Shown here piece after piece: positions 18,601 to 30,120 of a stretch of 64,000 nucleotides of DNA. The notes beneath the pieces were generated by a model that ran no database searches, was not told the origin of the DNA, and saw only the letters and a list, made by a program, of their open reading frames with translations. Position numbers and translations under genes: made by a program. How positions within the stretch are numbered: position 1 is the first letter of the stretch; every line of letters starts with the position of its first letter. This DNA is from Lepidostoma basale. Lineage: Eukaryota > Arthropoda > Insecta > Trichoptera > Lepidostomatidae. The DNA is taken from NCBI GenBank assembly GCA_022606425.2, contig JAHDVF020001469.1, positions 558,001 through 622,000 of the forward strand, in the 5' to 3' direction.

Positions 18601-18624
18601 CAATTTCGTATGTCGGTATTTATT

Positions 18625-19625
18625 CTTCTTCTTCTTATTCAAGTGCCCTGTCGGGTCACCTCAACGTTGGCAATCACCTCGGCGAACCTGTCCCTATCCT
18701 GCACCGCTCGGAACAGCTCCTCCACACTTCGGATGCCAGTCCACTCTCTCAGCCAGGACATTTGTCTCCTTCCGGGCCCTCGGCGTCCCTCAATTTTCCC
18801 CTCCAATATCAGTTGGAGAAGGTGGAACTTTTCCCCACACAGTATATTACCCAGATGTGAGATCTTTCGAATCTCGATAGTTGATAACAGTTCCCTGTCA
18901 ACTCTAGCTCACCTCAGGACTTCGGTATTGGTAACCATGTCTGTCCAGGAAACTCTGAGTATTCGGCGATGGGGCCACATTTCAAATGCTTCCAGTCTGT
19001 TAATTGAGTTAACTTTCAAGGTCCAAGTTTCACACCCGTACACTAAAACAGACCACACATAGCATTTGATCACTCTCTGGCGGAGTTTCAAGTTTACGTT
19101 ATCATTGCAGAAGAGTGATTTCATTTTATTAAACGTAGCTCTTGCTGCCGCAATTCTGCATTTTATCTCTACATCTGGGTCAAGAGATTGCGTTAGTATG
19201 CTGCCGAGGCATTTGAATTTTTCCACCCTTTCAACGTTACGGCCGTTCAAATGCAATACTGACCCACTGTTGTCAAGCCGTCCGAATTTCATCCATTTGG
19301 TTTTGCTGACATTTATTGTTAGCCCCAATCTTTCACCGGACTCGTCAACAAGATTAAGGAGGTCCTGAAGATCGCTGACACTTTCAGCCAATAAAACAGC
19401 GTCGTCGGCATATCTTATATTGTTTATCACAACGCCATTATTTTTCAGTCCTTTCTCGGTGTTGATGAGGGCTCGTTTAAAAACATAGTCGGAGTAGAGA
19501 TTAAATTAACAATATTGGAGAACGGATACAACCCTGTCTCACACCTCGCTGGATGGTAATTGCGTTTGACTTCTCGTATCCTTGTCTTATTTCGGCTGTT
19601 TGGAACCAGTACAGGTTTTTAATAA
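18625..19625 (-). mobile_element. L-YGCET LINE with partial RT domain
   Basis: From right to left on the minus strand: RGVRQGCIRSP (RT block near 19560), NNIRYADDAVLLAE with the catalytic YADD near 19400, LGLTINVSKTKWM, FKCLGSIL, SVLVYGCETWTL, RRILRVSWTDMVTNTEVL, then a frame-broken C-terminus and a GAA/TTC tail at 18625-18640. This is the longest RT remnant of this family; two frame breaks make it non-functional. Confidence 0.85.
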
Positions 19626-20230
19626 AATTTTAATTTATTCAAAGACAACAAAATGTTTATTTCGAAAGTCGTATATTTTCTAGTGGTTTTACCATCTCCA
19701 ATCTCCGAAGTTAACAATACTATCGTAAATGTTGCTATAAGTAAAGAGTTATAAATATGCATGTGATGGTAAAACCGGGTTTATCCTCTGGCGTATTTTA
19801 TTATTGACATAAATTTTACGAGTGCCAATGTCATCTTCACTTCTGTGTGTCATTACCCGTCTCCGAAGCCCTTAATCCGGGGGAAACACTTCAGAGTGAT
19901 TAATAAATTTATGAAATACCCCCCACCCCATCCAGAAATTCGTGGATATAAAATTTACATAATCTAATTAAAAGATAGCGATTTTATTATTAGGGTGCCA
20001 GAAATAACGACACTAGCGGTCCCTATCGACCGCTACAAGCAAACATGTCATGTCTTATGCATGGGAATGTCGACAAGAGACCAATATGTCATTAATTAGC
20101 AGCCTTTAAAGATGCAAATTATTCATCTTGGAAACACAAAATCTGAACATCCCTTGGGGTTGCCATCTCATATAACTCCTTCATTCCAAGTATTTTATTA
20201 CTTTTTTTAAATCATTTATTTATTTCGGTT
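19626..20230. other. No recognised feature
   Basis: AT-rich unique sequence with no supported frame. Confidence 0.4.
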
Positions 20231-20234
20231 AACC

Positions 20235-21530
20235 GATATACCTTGGCAACATTATTACTAAAGCGCATTCACGATAATCTTAACCTGAAACTACGACAAA
20301 GAATGATTAAATGTCACGACTTGATTATTGTAATGGAATTTATGCAAACATTCCAAAACAACAAATAAACAAACTTCAATCTGCGTTCAATGCAGCAGCA
20401 AGGCTCATTAAAGGCATTCCAAAAAAGTCCCATATAACGCAACATCTCAAAGAACTTCACTGGCTTAAAAGTCCAGAAAGAATCCAGTATAAACTCTGCT
20501 GGACAGTCTTCAAAGCGCTACATGGACTGGCGCCAAGTTATATATCTGAACTCTGTATAACGGACAGCCTAAATTCACGGAAATCCACACTTCGCTCGGC
20601 AAACTCCTCAGCAATAGGAAGATTAGTTGAGCCGAAGCGTTGCCCCAGTACAAATTTCGGGGATCGAGCGTTCGCGGTAGCCGGTCCATCAACTTGGAAC
20701 AATCTCCCTTCACACCTCAGATGCATAAATGATCCGACAGATTTCAGATCTAAATTGAAAACCCATCTTTTTCATATTTCATACCCAATTTAAACATTTA
20801 TACTTTGTTCTACTATACTTTTATATCGATCGTTTTTTAAGCGGTCACATTTAGATTTTTAGATTTAAAACACGTCTTAATGCGCCTTTGAGGTGATTAC
20901 ATCACAAAAACGGCGCTTTAAAAGTTAGCATATTATTATTATTATTATTATTATTATTACTAAAGCGCATTCACGATAATCTTAACCTGAAACTCCGACA
21001 AAGAATGATTAAATGTTATATATGGTCTGTTCTACTGTATGGCTTTGAAACATTGACTCTGAAAGTGAATGTAATGAATCGGTTGGAAGCGTTTGAGATC
21101 AAATTCAATATTTTAACAGACAAGATAGTCCTCTAAATTCAAGAGTATTTGTCTTCTGAACGTACTTATACGTACGTTTAAGGTCAATAATTCAGACGAA
21201 CTACAGACAGCCAGAGCCAGTAGAGAGCTGGTGTCGAGTGTAATAATTAGAAAGGTCTTATATTTGGGTCATGTGCTAAGGAGAAAAAAATACCACCTCC
21301 TTCGGCTGATAATAATGGGTAAAATAGAGAGACGTCGGGGAGTTGGTAGAAGGAAGTTGTCCCGTCTACAAAATATAAGAGAATGGAGAGGAATGTGCAC
21401 AGTTCAGAACCTGTTTCAAGTAGCGTAGGACAGAGATGCCTTCGCTGCAGCGATCGCCAACGTTGGGCAGACCTGACACGGCACCAGAAGAATAAGAATA
21501 ACCTGTGTAAGAGGCGATGTGGACGATGCC
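20235..21530 (+). mobile_element. L-YGCET LINE split by L-DYCN
   Basis: Fragment up to 20314 (LNLKLRQRMIKC), resuming at 21017 with SVLLYGFETLTLKVN and MNRLEAFEI. It is then interrupted again by a 50-bp antisense L-PWLY scrap (21118-21168), and ends with ELQTARASRELVSSVI, LGHVLRRKKYHLLRLII, GRRKLSRLQNIREW and a decayed GAA tail near 21490. Confidence 0.75.
20315..20957 (+). mobile_element. L-DYCN (CR1/L2-like) LINE, C-terminal fragment
   Basis: One clean frame (from 20311) to a stop at 20791-20793: RLDYCNGIYANIPKQQ, AARLIKGIP, ELHWLKSPERIQYKL, KALHGLAPSYISEL, FGDRAFAVAGPSTWNNLP, FRSKLKTHLF. This is the standard C-terminal domain of CR1/L2/Rex1-type LINEs. Ends with an ATT-repeat tail (20932-20957). 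Bounded by direct repeats of about 57 bp. Confidence 0.9.
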
Positions 21531-21821
21531 TTCATTCTCAACGACTTCATAATTATTATTAAAATAAGTTTCCGTAATAATAAAAAAATGTTAATCTCCT
21601 CATGCGTATATAAATCTAATTAAGTACCTTTTCTATAAAATTATATTTTCAAACCGATTTTTATTTTCCCATAAAATGTATCTCAAATGTTCCAGATGAG
21701 GTTTTCCATGGTTTCCTCAACTGTACGGCAATTATGGAACATAATTAAATAGCCCACGGACCAGAAAGATTGACTGTGTCTACTCAGTAACAAATAGATC
21801 TATAATAGTTGACATTTTAAA

Positions 21822-21938
21822 AATGATGTAAATGGAGAACGGAGTCGAGGCAGACCGAGGAAAACATGGCATGACCAAATTAATCAAATTTTAAAGGTTG
21901 GTCATGTTAGAAGTCGGAAGAATCGACGTGCGTGTATG
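21822..21938 (+). mobile_element. L-HMERM-B LINE scrap
   Basis: A short internal piece with VNGERSRGRPRKTWHDQINQI and VGHVRSRKNRRACM, truncated on both sides. Confidence 0.75.
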
Positions 21939-22130
21939 CACATATTGTCTTCTTATTTTATATATGTTTATTTTAATGTATTATTCGAAATAAACGTACG
22001 TTCCTATGAATTTTGTTTTTTTGGGGCCCACCTAAAGTTAAACCTTGTTTGTTTGGCCCAAGTTAGCCTTTGAGTTTGACACCCATGTTGTAAAACATAT
22101 CATATATCATATACAAAGACATCAGAAATA

Positions 22131-22912
22131 AAAAATAAAACAAAAAACAATAGAAAAAGTAACAAAGGTTGTGTAATCACCTTAAGCCATCGATAGCAGC
22201 ATTAATGCGGAGTTGAGCATTTCTCTCCTGCCAATACCAGCTTTCGTGGACAGCCACTGCCGCCAACTCAACCTGCTTACCAGACGTTTAAGAAATATCT
22301 GAAAAGAATACACACATCCTTAACAAAAAATAAAACAAAAAACAATAGAAAAAGTAACAAAGGTTGTGTAATCACCTTAAGCCATCGATAGCAGCATTAA
22401 TGCGGAGTTGAGCATTTCTCTCCTGCCAATACCAGCTTTCGTGGACAGCCACTGCCGCCAACTCAACCTGCTTACCAGACGTTTAAGAAATATCTGAAAA
22501 GAATACACACATCCTTAACAAAAAATAAAACAAAAAACAATAGAAAAAGTAACAAAGGTTGTGTAATCACCTTAAGCCATCGATAGCAGCATTAATGCGG
22601 AGTTGAGCATTTCTCTCCTGCCAATACCAGCTTTCGTGGACAGCCACTGCTGCCAACTCAACCTGCTTACCAGACGTTTAAGAAATATCTGAAAAGAATA
22701 CACACATCCTTAACAAAAAATAAAACAAAAAACAATAGAAAAAGTAACAAAGGTTGTGTAATCACCTTAAGCCATCGATAGCAGCATTAATGCGGAGTTG
22801 AGCATTTCTCTCCTGCCAATACCAGCTTTCGTGGACAGCCACTGCTGCCAACTCAACCTGCTCACCAGACGTTCAAGAAATATCTGAAAAGAATACACAC
22901 ATCCTTCACAAA
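22131..22912. repeat. 195-bp tandem array, four units, exon-like
   Basis: Four nearly identical units with an exact 195-bp period. On the minus strand each unit has a T-rich tract, TTTTCAG, about 118 bp of balanced composition, then AAGGTGATT, so it looks like an acceptor-exon-donor cassette. One frame from the acceptor is open for 38 codons (starts IFLKRLVSRLSW) before TAA. The alternative frame VELAAVAVHESWYWQERN needs an internal acceptor. No protein family recognised. Sequence identity indicates recent amplification. Confidence 0.8.
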
Positions 22913-23214
22913 ACAATAAGAATTGTTGCAAAACATTAAAAAAAAACTGGGGGTAGGCATTATTATTGATTACCCTAATTATTTAGAAATATTTAATAGA
23001 CATCAATAATAAACACTGTAACATAATTATATAAAGAACCAAAGGCTGACAAAGATATTTCATATTATTAACGATTTTTATAAAAGTGTTACAAAAAACA
23101 CGTATTCAATATATTTTTATATAAAAATACCTAACCTGACTTTTATATAAAAGTACCTAATTTAACCTAACCTAACCAGTGTAAATTCATTTTTGGCTGT
23201 TTAAAATACTGCCA
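22913..23214. other. AT-rich, no recognised gene
   Basis: Includes a small palindrome-like ACTTTTATATAAAAGT near 23140 and a CCTAACCTAACC run near 23165. Confidence 0.5.
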
Positions 23215-23880
23215 CAAATAATTCTGATTTTGAAAATTTGGTTTGGTTCATGTGGTGCTCCCGTGAATTTAGAGAAATTACGTGTATAAGTGAATTGTTT
23301 TGGTCAATTTGATTGTTGCCGCACTTTATAATAGTTAATTGTGAGACGTAATACGTTTGTACTGTTTTGATGTCAAAATTATACAAGTTTTTTCGTTTAT
23401 ATAAAGAATTTTGACAGGTGTAAAAAAAAATTTCATTTGTTCCAATGACAATTTGAATAAGTTCTTCAATATTCTTTGAAAGTTCTTGCTGGCGTTGGTT
23501 GGTTTTAAGTGCTTAATTACTGTCAATTAAAAAAAGTGGATACGTGGAACATTAATTAAATCATAAAATAGACAATATGTGCACGATCTAAAAATAACAT
23601 TTTGTGTTAAATTTTTTAAATTTTGTTATTTTATTTTATATCATTGTATTTTATATTATTTGTCTGATTTATTTTGTGGGTGTTGGAAGATCGAAGTGTG
23701 CGCGGGAGATGCCTATTGGTGGCGATGAGGTTCGCAACCCATCACACCGCGTCTCCCGCGGGGCGAAAAGAGAAGGATGGAGTGCCGCATCGGTTAAAGT
23801 GTGACAGTCCATTCTTTCTGCCTACCCTTTCGGGGAGACGGCGTGATGGTTAGTTAGTTAGTTAGTTAAATACTGTTATG
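23215..23880 (+). mobile_element. Repeat Y, copy 2
   Basis: Best copy: the GATGCCTATTGGTGGCGATG block at about 23710, followed by the 60-bp L-HMERM-A terminus and an intact TTAG tail. The 66-codon frame at 23604-23804 overlaps it but is not conserved between copies. Confidence 0.65.
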
Positions 23881-24004
23881 GTATCACAATTTTTTATTAA
23901 AATTTTACAGATTTCACATATTTAATTTTAATTATGATTAATTTAATGAATTCATTTTTGACCTACAAACAGTAACTAACTGCTTTAAAAAAAACTGTAA
24001 TTAA

Positions 24005-24200
24005 GTACCTAACTCAACTCCATCAAGAACTTCAAAATGCTATCAAAGAAATTATTCAAATTGACATTGGAACAAATGCACATAAAGGTTGAAAAATCAC
24101 GAATATTAATTCTAACAGCAGTCAAAATTCTCCAAATAAATGTGAAAATTATTGTATCACCTGATGATGCCAAAATCGGTTGGTCAAAGAGCTGTCGCAA
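24005..24200 (+). mobile_element. Type D hammerhead repeat, decayed
   Basis: CATCAAGAACTTCAAAATGC-type segment followed by CTGATGA (24161-24167), helix II GCCAA/TTGGT and CAAAGAGCTGTC (24185-24196), in which the conserved G12 is C. Core broken. Confidence 0.55.
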
Positions 24201-24264
24201 ATTTTTTTAATACCCTTACAGCGTTTTAAATGTTAATATTAATACAATAATGTTTTAGTGTGTC

Positions 24265-24585
24265 ATGAACAAAATAATGAAAGGATCATTAAGATGGTTT
24301 GGACATATGGAAAGAATGAATGAAGAAAGAATGGTAAAAAAATTATGTTAATGATGTGAATGGAACCAGAAATAGAGGAAGACCGAAGAAAACGTGGCAC
24401 GATCAAATAAATCAAATGTTGAATGTCGGCTACGTGAGAAGTCAGAGAAATCGACGCGCGTGCATGACACGATGTATGAATGTTGAGGAATCGAGAGAAA
24501 TATGTCAGGAATGAAAAGTGTGGCAGTCCATTCATTCTGCGTACCCCTTCGGGAGACGGCGTGATGGTTAGTTAGTTAGTTATAT
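24265..24585 (+). mobile_element. L-HMERM-A LINE, C-terminal fragment
   Basis: MNKIMKGSLRWFGHMERMNEERM, a frameshift, VNGTRNRGRPKKTWHDQINQM, ACMTRCMNVEESREICQE, then GGCGTGATGG and a TTAG tail. It lies directly upstream of the candidate host exon. Confidence 0.85.
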
Positions 24586-24713
24586 ACCGTTGGTCTTGTT
24601 TTCGAACACGTGCAGGCGATCATTCGTTGAGGTGTGGAACCGGTCCGAACTCTCGCACCAACTTCACACCGCTCGTAACGTCAACGTCAAAAAACGTATA
24701 AACAACGTGCATC

Positions 24714-24917
24714 ATGACTTCCCGCGCTAATGTTTTTAACTTGAATGAACACAAAATGTTCCAGGATTTTAAGAAGAGCCTCACCGAAGGCATAACTAAA
24801 ACCCAGAATATTTTGGACTGTAAAGATGACGTGCTTTTTTTGTGGAATGGTGCCGAAAGTTGCATCCTGTGTCTCAACATTAAGACTTGCGAAATCGAAG
24901 AAAATGTGGATTATCAG
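24714..24917 (+). CDS. Nup88: First coding exon, Nup88 (members only)-like
   Basis: Nup88 is a beta-propeller nucleoporin of the cytoplasmic face of the nuclear pore, working with Nup214 in CRM1-dependent export. Here ATG at 24714 opens 68 codons ending exactly at CAG|GTAATT (donor 24918), phase 0. The residues QNILDCKDDVLFLWNGAES then CILCLNIKT and VDYQ fit the N-terminal pattern of that family (N-[IL]-x-C-x-[DG]-[DE]-x-[FL]-x-W-[DN]-[GA], later YQ). The upstream 125 bp is non-repetitive and plausible as 5' UTR. No second exon was found in the window, so the family call rests on one short exon. Confidence 0.5.
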
Positions 24918-25525
24918 GTAATTTTTTGGCATGTTAATAAGTTCACTTGTAATAGTGCATGTATTTTTATCAACTTGTGTGTATTTTTCAGCGTTTTAAT
25001 TAACATAAACGTAAATATTGTCAAATGTCAAACCGGCCATTTTAGGTTATGATACAACACAAATATTTATTATTCCGGCATAAATAGGTTATTATGTGTT
25101 ATTTGAAAACACATTATTCACCATTTTCTAATTTTAAACTATTGTCAGTACTGAAAAAAAATGTATTTCATATTTTACTATGAGTAATTATTGCAGTTCA
25201 TTACATTGAATTGAGGTTATTTTGATTTCAAAACATTGTCGTTACATGTTGTAAAAACTGTATTATATAACGTGTTAAAGCAAAACTGTAAATTAATTTA
25301 GGGCACAGTATAAAAATATTTGTTCATGCTTGTTAAATTCCTAGTGTATCAAGTATTTGTACCTGAGAAGAGCCATAATATCTTAAGTGAATTTTAAGCT
25401 GAAATGAGTTATGATGGTCATGTCAGATTTTCATTATGTTATGATTCCGTCCAGAGCAATTGTCTGTTCATATCATTACTTCTTACTGTACTATATAATG
25501 GATATTAAATATACTATACTATATA
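24918..25525 (+). other. Probable intron sequence
   Basis: AT-rich, non-repetitive sequence after the donor site. No acceptor followed by an open in-phase exon could be identified with confidence here or further downstream. Confidence 0.4.
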
Positions 25526-25529
25526 TTGG

Positions 25530-26035
25530 ATTTTCTTCTTCTTTTTGTCCTGTCACACCTCCGTGGTGCATAGGGCCACAAGGAACCTTCTCCACCCGAC
25601 TCTATCGTATGCCTTATTCCTAACATCATCCCAAGTAAGGCCAGCTGATTTAACCTCGTCCTGCAGGGCTCTTCTCCAGGTGGCTCTAAGTCTGCCTCGC
25701 TTCCTCTTTCCCCCCACAGTGGACCAGTCTAGTACGCCCTGAGCGATGCAGGCTGGGTTCTGTCTCAGAGTGTGAACAATCCACTGCCATTTGCGTCTAG
25801 CGACTTGTTCTCTTTTCGCCTCCCATGGTCGAGAACGGCATTTGACACTGTTTGGGGCCAATAGATATTGAGCGAAGGCACCTATGTATAAACATCTGAA
25901 GTTTTCCAATAATGTCCGCGGTAGATTTCCAAGTCTCACATCCGTACAGCAGTACGCTTTTAACGCTACTACTGAATATTTTAAGCTTGAGCTTTCTCGA
26001 AATGATACTGGAATGCCATACAGGGCAAAGCATAG
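25530..26035 (-). mobile_element. L-IGHT LINE, C-terminal fragment
   Basis: Minus strand: SVLLYGCETWKSTADIIGKLQ, a frameshift, REQVARRKWQWIVHTLRQNP, GKRKRGRLRATWRRALQDEV, TWDDVRNKAYDRVGWRRFL and a stop at 25553. A GAAGAAGAAAA tail lies on the left. The long open frame continuing to 26251 is a chance extension into unique DNA. Confidence 0.8.
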
Positions 26036-26360
26036 CGAAAGCTCAATATATTGGATAATGATTATTAAATGTGCATAACTCATTTTGGACAAATAATCAG
26101 TTGACACTTTATGGCTCTCAGGTACATGTGTAATCATTAAGATATTGGTTTGTTTACTAAACAGAAACAAATAATTTACAAATTTTAAGTATATTACTAA
26201 TATTTTATTAATAGTAAACAGGAGGTAAAGAATTATAGAATTTAAACTCAAATTTAATTAACTAATATTGGATCCATGACCTGCTATATAATTAAGCAGT
26301 TTTATTTTGTTATATAAATAAATTAAATACTAAATTGGATACATATATATATTTTTGACA
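26036..26360. other. AT-rich, no recognised feature
   Basis: Unique sequence, possibly intron of the upstream exon. Confidence 0.35.
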
Positions 26361-26361
26361 A

Positions 26362-26790
26362 CTTTACGGAGAGAGAGATGAGGTCCCTAATACGTATGTA
26401 TAGTAGAATGATATACGACAGAATCTCAAATGCTGATATAAGAAAGGAATGTAGAGCAGAAGATGGTATTATGAACAAAATTATGAAAGGATCGCTGCGT
26501 TGGTATGGACATATGGAGCGCATGGATGGAGAAAGAATGGTTAAGAAAGTATACGTTAATGATGTAAATGGAGTACAGAGTCAAGGCAGACCGAGGAAAA
26601 CATGGCATGACCAAATTAATCTAATTTTAATGGTTGATCATGTCAGAAGCTGCAAGAATCAACGTGCGTGTATGACTAGATGTATGAATGTGGAGGAAGC
26701 TAGAGAGGTGTGCCAGGATAGAGTAGTGTGGCAGTCCATTCTCTCTGCCTACCCCTACGGAGGAACGGCGTGATGGTTTGTTGTTGTTGT
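26362..26790 (+). mobile_element. L-HMERM-B LINE, C-terminal fragment
   Basis: A 131-codon intact frame (26378-26773): RISNADIRKECRAEDGIMN, SLRWYGHMERMDGERM, GRPRKTWHDQINLI, ACMTRCMNVEEAREVCQDR, ILSAYPYGGTA. Ends GGCGTGATGG then TTTGTTGTTGTTG, the B-type tail. Confidence 0.9.
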
Positions 26791-27434
26791 TTACGGAGAG
26801 GGAAAAAACTGTTCAGCTTTGGTGTTTGAACCGTTCATATATGTATACGGTGAGGACCTGATTTGGAGATGCCATTGTGTATGTGCCATGGTATGTATTT
26901 GAATGTATGGAACAAAATGACAGCCATAAGCAATTTAATCAATAATGTAGTTGACAAGTTTATGATTTCAGTCATTGATATGTATAATGGAGAAGTTTAT
27001 GATAAATAATTTGTGTATTTTAATTGTAACATAATTAATGTTGCATAATGCGTAATGCTTACTTAATAGGCTATATACCAATCTAAGCATGTTTGTTATA
27101 TGGTGATTATTCAACTTGATTGTCATATTCTTCCAACCAGTAAAACTGAACTTATTATTTATTTTTTACATTTATAACATACATACATAACATTACCGAA
27201 ATTTTCCCGACAAAACACGTACTTTTTTGATACAAAAAATTGCATGTTAATATGATATTGTTATTTAATCCATGTTGCTTGACTTGGGAATTGAAGGCAT
27301 TTCCAATTTATTTTATTTAATTGCTACTGATGAGCAAAGATGTATTTATTTACTTGAAATATAATAGTACACATGTTCTAATAAAAACAATTAAACATTC
27401 AATTATAATAATTAAGTTATAATATAAGGCTGCA
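26791..27434. other. AT-rich unique stretch
   Basis: No supported frame or repeat; candidate intron. Confidence 0.35.
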
Positions 27435-27720
27435 TTTTGTTTACATATTTATTTAATTTGATTTTTTTATGCTCTGAACACTTTTGACATCCTCCGGTAT
27501 ATCTTCATAAATTTAAAATGCTTTATACATAAGAGGATTCTGAGATTTGTTTTTTTTCTGAATTTACGTTAGTTTACGTTTTGTTTACATATTTATTTAA
27601 TTTTATTCTAATTTTTTTTATGCTCTGCACACTTTTGACATCCTCCGGTATATCTTCATAAATTTTAAATGCTAGATACATAAGAGAATTCTGAGATTTG
27701 TTTTTTTTCTGAATGGGAGC
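27435..27720. repeat. Tandem duplication, 144-bp period
   Basis: Two copies of a segment from TTTTGTTTACATATTTATTTAA through ATCCTCCGGTATATCTTCAT to GAGATTTGTTTTTTTTCTGAAT. Non-coding. Confidence 0.8.
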
Positions 27721-28505
27721 CATAGTTTAGTTTTCTTTCTTGGTTCATATTGATGTTCATGTTGGTTACTTTTTATATTCCTTAAAAATTCTTAAAGTTC
27801 TTTTTTTTTGTCGAATTTAGAAATTTATGTTTTTGTTAGTCGATAATCCACCATGCCAATCTTCTTAGTAGTGTGTCGCTTGGTATCATATGGATTCATA
27901 CGAACCATAGTAAAATTATATAAAATAGCTTTCATGTTTTTGTAGAAAATTGCTGTTTATTACGTCATTAAATGAATATTAATGACATTGTAATGAATGG
28001 TTTGATTTTGCTTGGGCATTATACAATACCATTTAATCATGCCCTAGAAAGCCAAAAGGTATCACATCGATAAAATATAATATGCCATAAATATATAAAA
28101 TTAACGTTTCCCTCAATATCTATTATTTGATATGGAGTTTTACGTATTCAATATTAATAAAATTTGTTTTATAGAAGGTTATATATTCGATGAGAATGAC
28201 TTGTTTCATTTTGCTAAGGCATTATGAAATCTAGAAAACAAATGTTTTAATTTGTGTTGTATATTTTATATGGAGTTTTACTATACAACATTGCGGTGCG
28301 TAGTTGGCAATTTATTTTATTAATTTTTATTTCCTATTTTTTTATCAGATTATTGTAGAAAGTACCAAAGAAAATATTTACACCCTAAACCATTTTCTTT
28401 AATAATAATATGTTCATCGCGTAATTAATAATCCAACGATTTAAAATTATTTAATTTAACAATGAAATACTTTCTGTTCAATTACTTTTATTTATATATA
28501 TATTT
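27721..28505. other. AT-rich unique stretch
   Basis: No supported feature. Confidence 0.35.
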
Positions 28506-28507
28506 TA

Positions 28508-28562
28508 ACATAGATAATCAGAAGGTAGCAGCGAGCTGCCGAAATCTGTTGATACAAAAGAA
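28508..28562 (+). ncRNA. Eroded hammerhead-like motif
   Basis: CAGAAGG core-like segment, helix II GGTAGC/GCTGCC around loop AGCGA, then GAAATCTGTTG. It shares the order of the type E motif (a CAGCGAGC apex) but not an intact core. Weak call. Confidence 0.3.
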
Positions 28563-28875
28563 CAAGTGGAATAAAACAAAAAAAAAATATTTTTACATAC
28601 TTTATTTTAATTATTTACAATGAATTTCTATCAAGAATTTTCAATTAACCACATTAAAATTGATTATTGATTTTTAAATGATTATTTAAGACCAATGCAA
28701 GTTGTGTGTAAATTAATTAACAAATATTAATATTTTTATTCATTTAATAATTAACAGTTCAAATTTTTTTTTTACATTTAAAAATGTGTTCTGATTTTCT
28801 TATATTTTTTGACAGGATCATTAATGATCATTAAAGTAAACTCTTTTATTTTGAGCAATTTGTGTTTTGTTGTGG
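28563..28875. other. AT-rich, no recognised feature
   Basis: Unique sequence without a supported frame. Confidence 0.35.
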
Positions 28876-29375
28876 TAACTAACTAACCATCACACCGTTT
28901 CCCCGGAGGTAGAGAAGATGGACCGCCAAAATGTTATATCCTGACATTCGCGTGTCTTATACATTCATACACCGTGACACGCAAGCTCGTCGATTGTTCC
29001 TGCTTCGAACATGGCCGCTTTTCAGTATTTGATTAATTCGGTCATGTCATGTCTTCCTTGGCCTTCCTCGACTTCTTTTTCCATGCACACTATTTGTATA
29101 TATCTTTTTTCCATTCTTCCCTCATCCATTCGTTCCATATATCCAAACAATCTTAGTGACCCATTCTTAATTTTATTTTAGGCATTACTTACATTCCTTT
29201 CTAACTTCTTCATTTGGTATTCTATCATACATTACTTTTCTACACATTCTTCTAAGTGATCTCATTACTGCGGCATTTATCCTATATTTATTCTCTGCCA
29301 ACTCCAAGCTTCACGTTTATACACAAAGATAGACAGAAGAACGCCATTGTGGACTGCCATCTTGTTTTATTTGGA
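28876..29375 (-). mobile_element. L-HMERM-C LINE, decayed
   Basis: Minus strand from the MAVHNGVLL-like start through NRINAAVMRSLRRMC, FGYMERMDEGRMEKRY, ACMEKEVEEGQGRHDMTELIK (frame-broken) to the terminus and TTAG tail at 28876-28890. Confidence 0.7.
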
Positions 29376-29629
29376 TTTCATTTTATTTGTAAATATATAG
29401 ATTAATCCACTTGTAGCACGTAAAAGTAAGATATATTAATTATTAATTTTATAATGTTATCGTATGACAAAATAGGTATCACACCCAAACAAAAAGTTCG
29501 AATTTCAAAATGTCGGATTCCAAAATCCATTTTGTGTTATGACCGTTTCAACATCATTTTATTTATCCTTCACGATACTTTAAATGTATTATTAGCTCTA
29601 TGATTTTCTATATAATTTATATAACAGAC
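29376..29629. other. No recognised feature
   Basis: AT-rich unique DNA. Confidence 0.35.
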
Positions 29630-29810
29630 TAACAAACTAGCCATCACGCCGTCTACTTCTCTCGATTCCTCAAAGTTCATACATCGTGTCATGTACGCAC
29701 GTCGATTTCTCGCGCGCCACGTTTTATTTTATCTTCATCTTTATTTTTTCATTTACGTATACTTTATAAACCTTTTTTTTTCATGAATTATTTCCATTTA
29801 TTCCATTTAT
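29630..29810 (-). mobile_element. L-HMERM-A LINE, decayed 3' end
   Basis: Complement of the terminus (CATCACGCCGTC) with internal deletions, then the segment for ACMTRCMNFEESREVD and the PRKTW codons. Frame destroyed. Confidence 0.65.
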
Positions 29811-29849
29811 AATAGTATACGAGTATAGTTTAATCAGGCATACACCACA

Positions 29850-30120
29850 CTAGTGTTGAGTAACTCATACATGAGGCACTACAAATGTCCCATACACGAG
29901 CGCCAAATGTCCCATCACTACAAAAAATACGTTTGTACCAACTCTAATGCTTTGTACCAACTCAATTCTGACACGACTCTAACACATTCTGCCGTATGTC
30001 TGTGCAAGCAACACACCAAACACATTACATTACTACATCACTACATATCACTACTCACTACACACAATACTGTCTATACTACGATACTACATGGCACTGG
30101 TACATTCTGTGGATGGGACA
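29850..30120. repeat. Interspersed repeat Z, copy 1
   Basis: CGCCAAATGTCCCA...AAAATACGTTTGTACCA and related CAC/ACT-rich sequence, shared with 31.3-31.44 kb. Open frames here (to 103 codons) are not conserved between the copies. Confidence 0.5.

Noticed and set aside
22131..22912. A CRISPR array
   Set aside because: Units are 195 bp with no spacer variation; the genome context is eukaryotic.
25553..26251. A 232-codon minus-strand open frame as a single gene
   Set aside because: The C-terminal half is the L-IGHT LINE; the N-terminal part is antisense AT-rich unique DNA without a domain.
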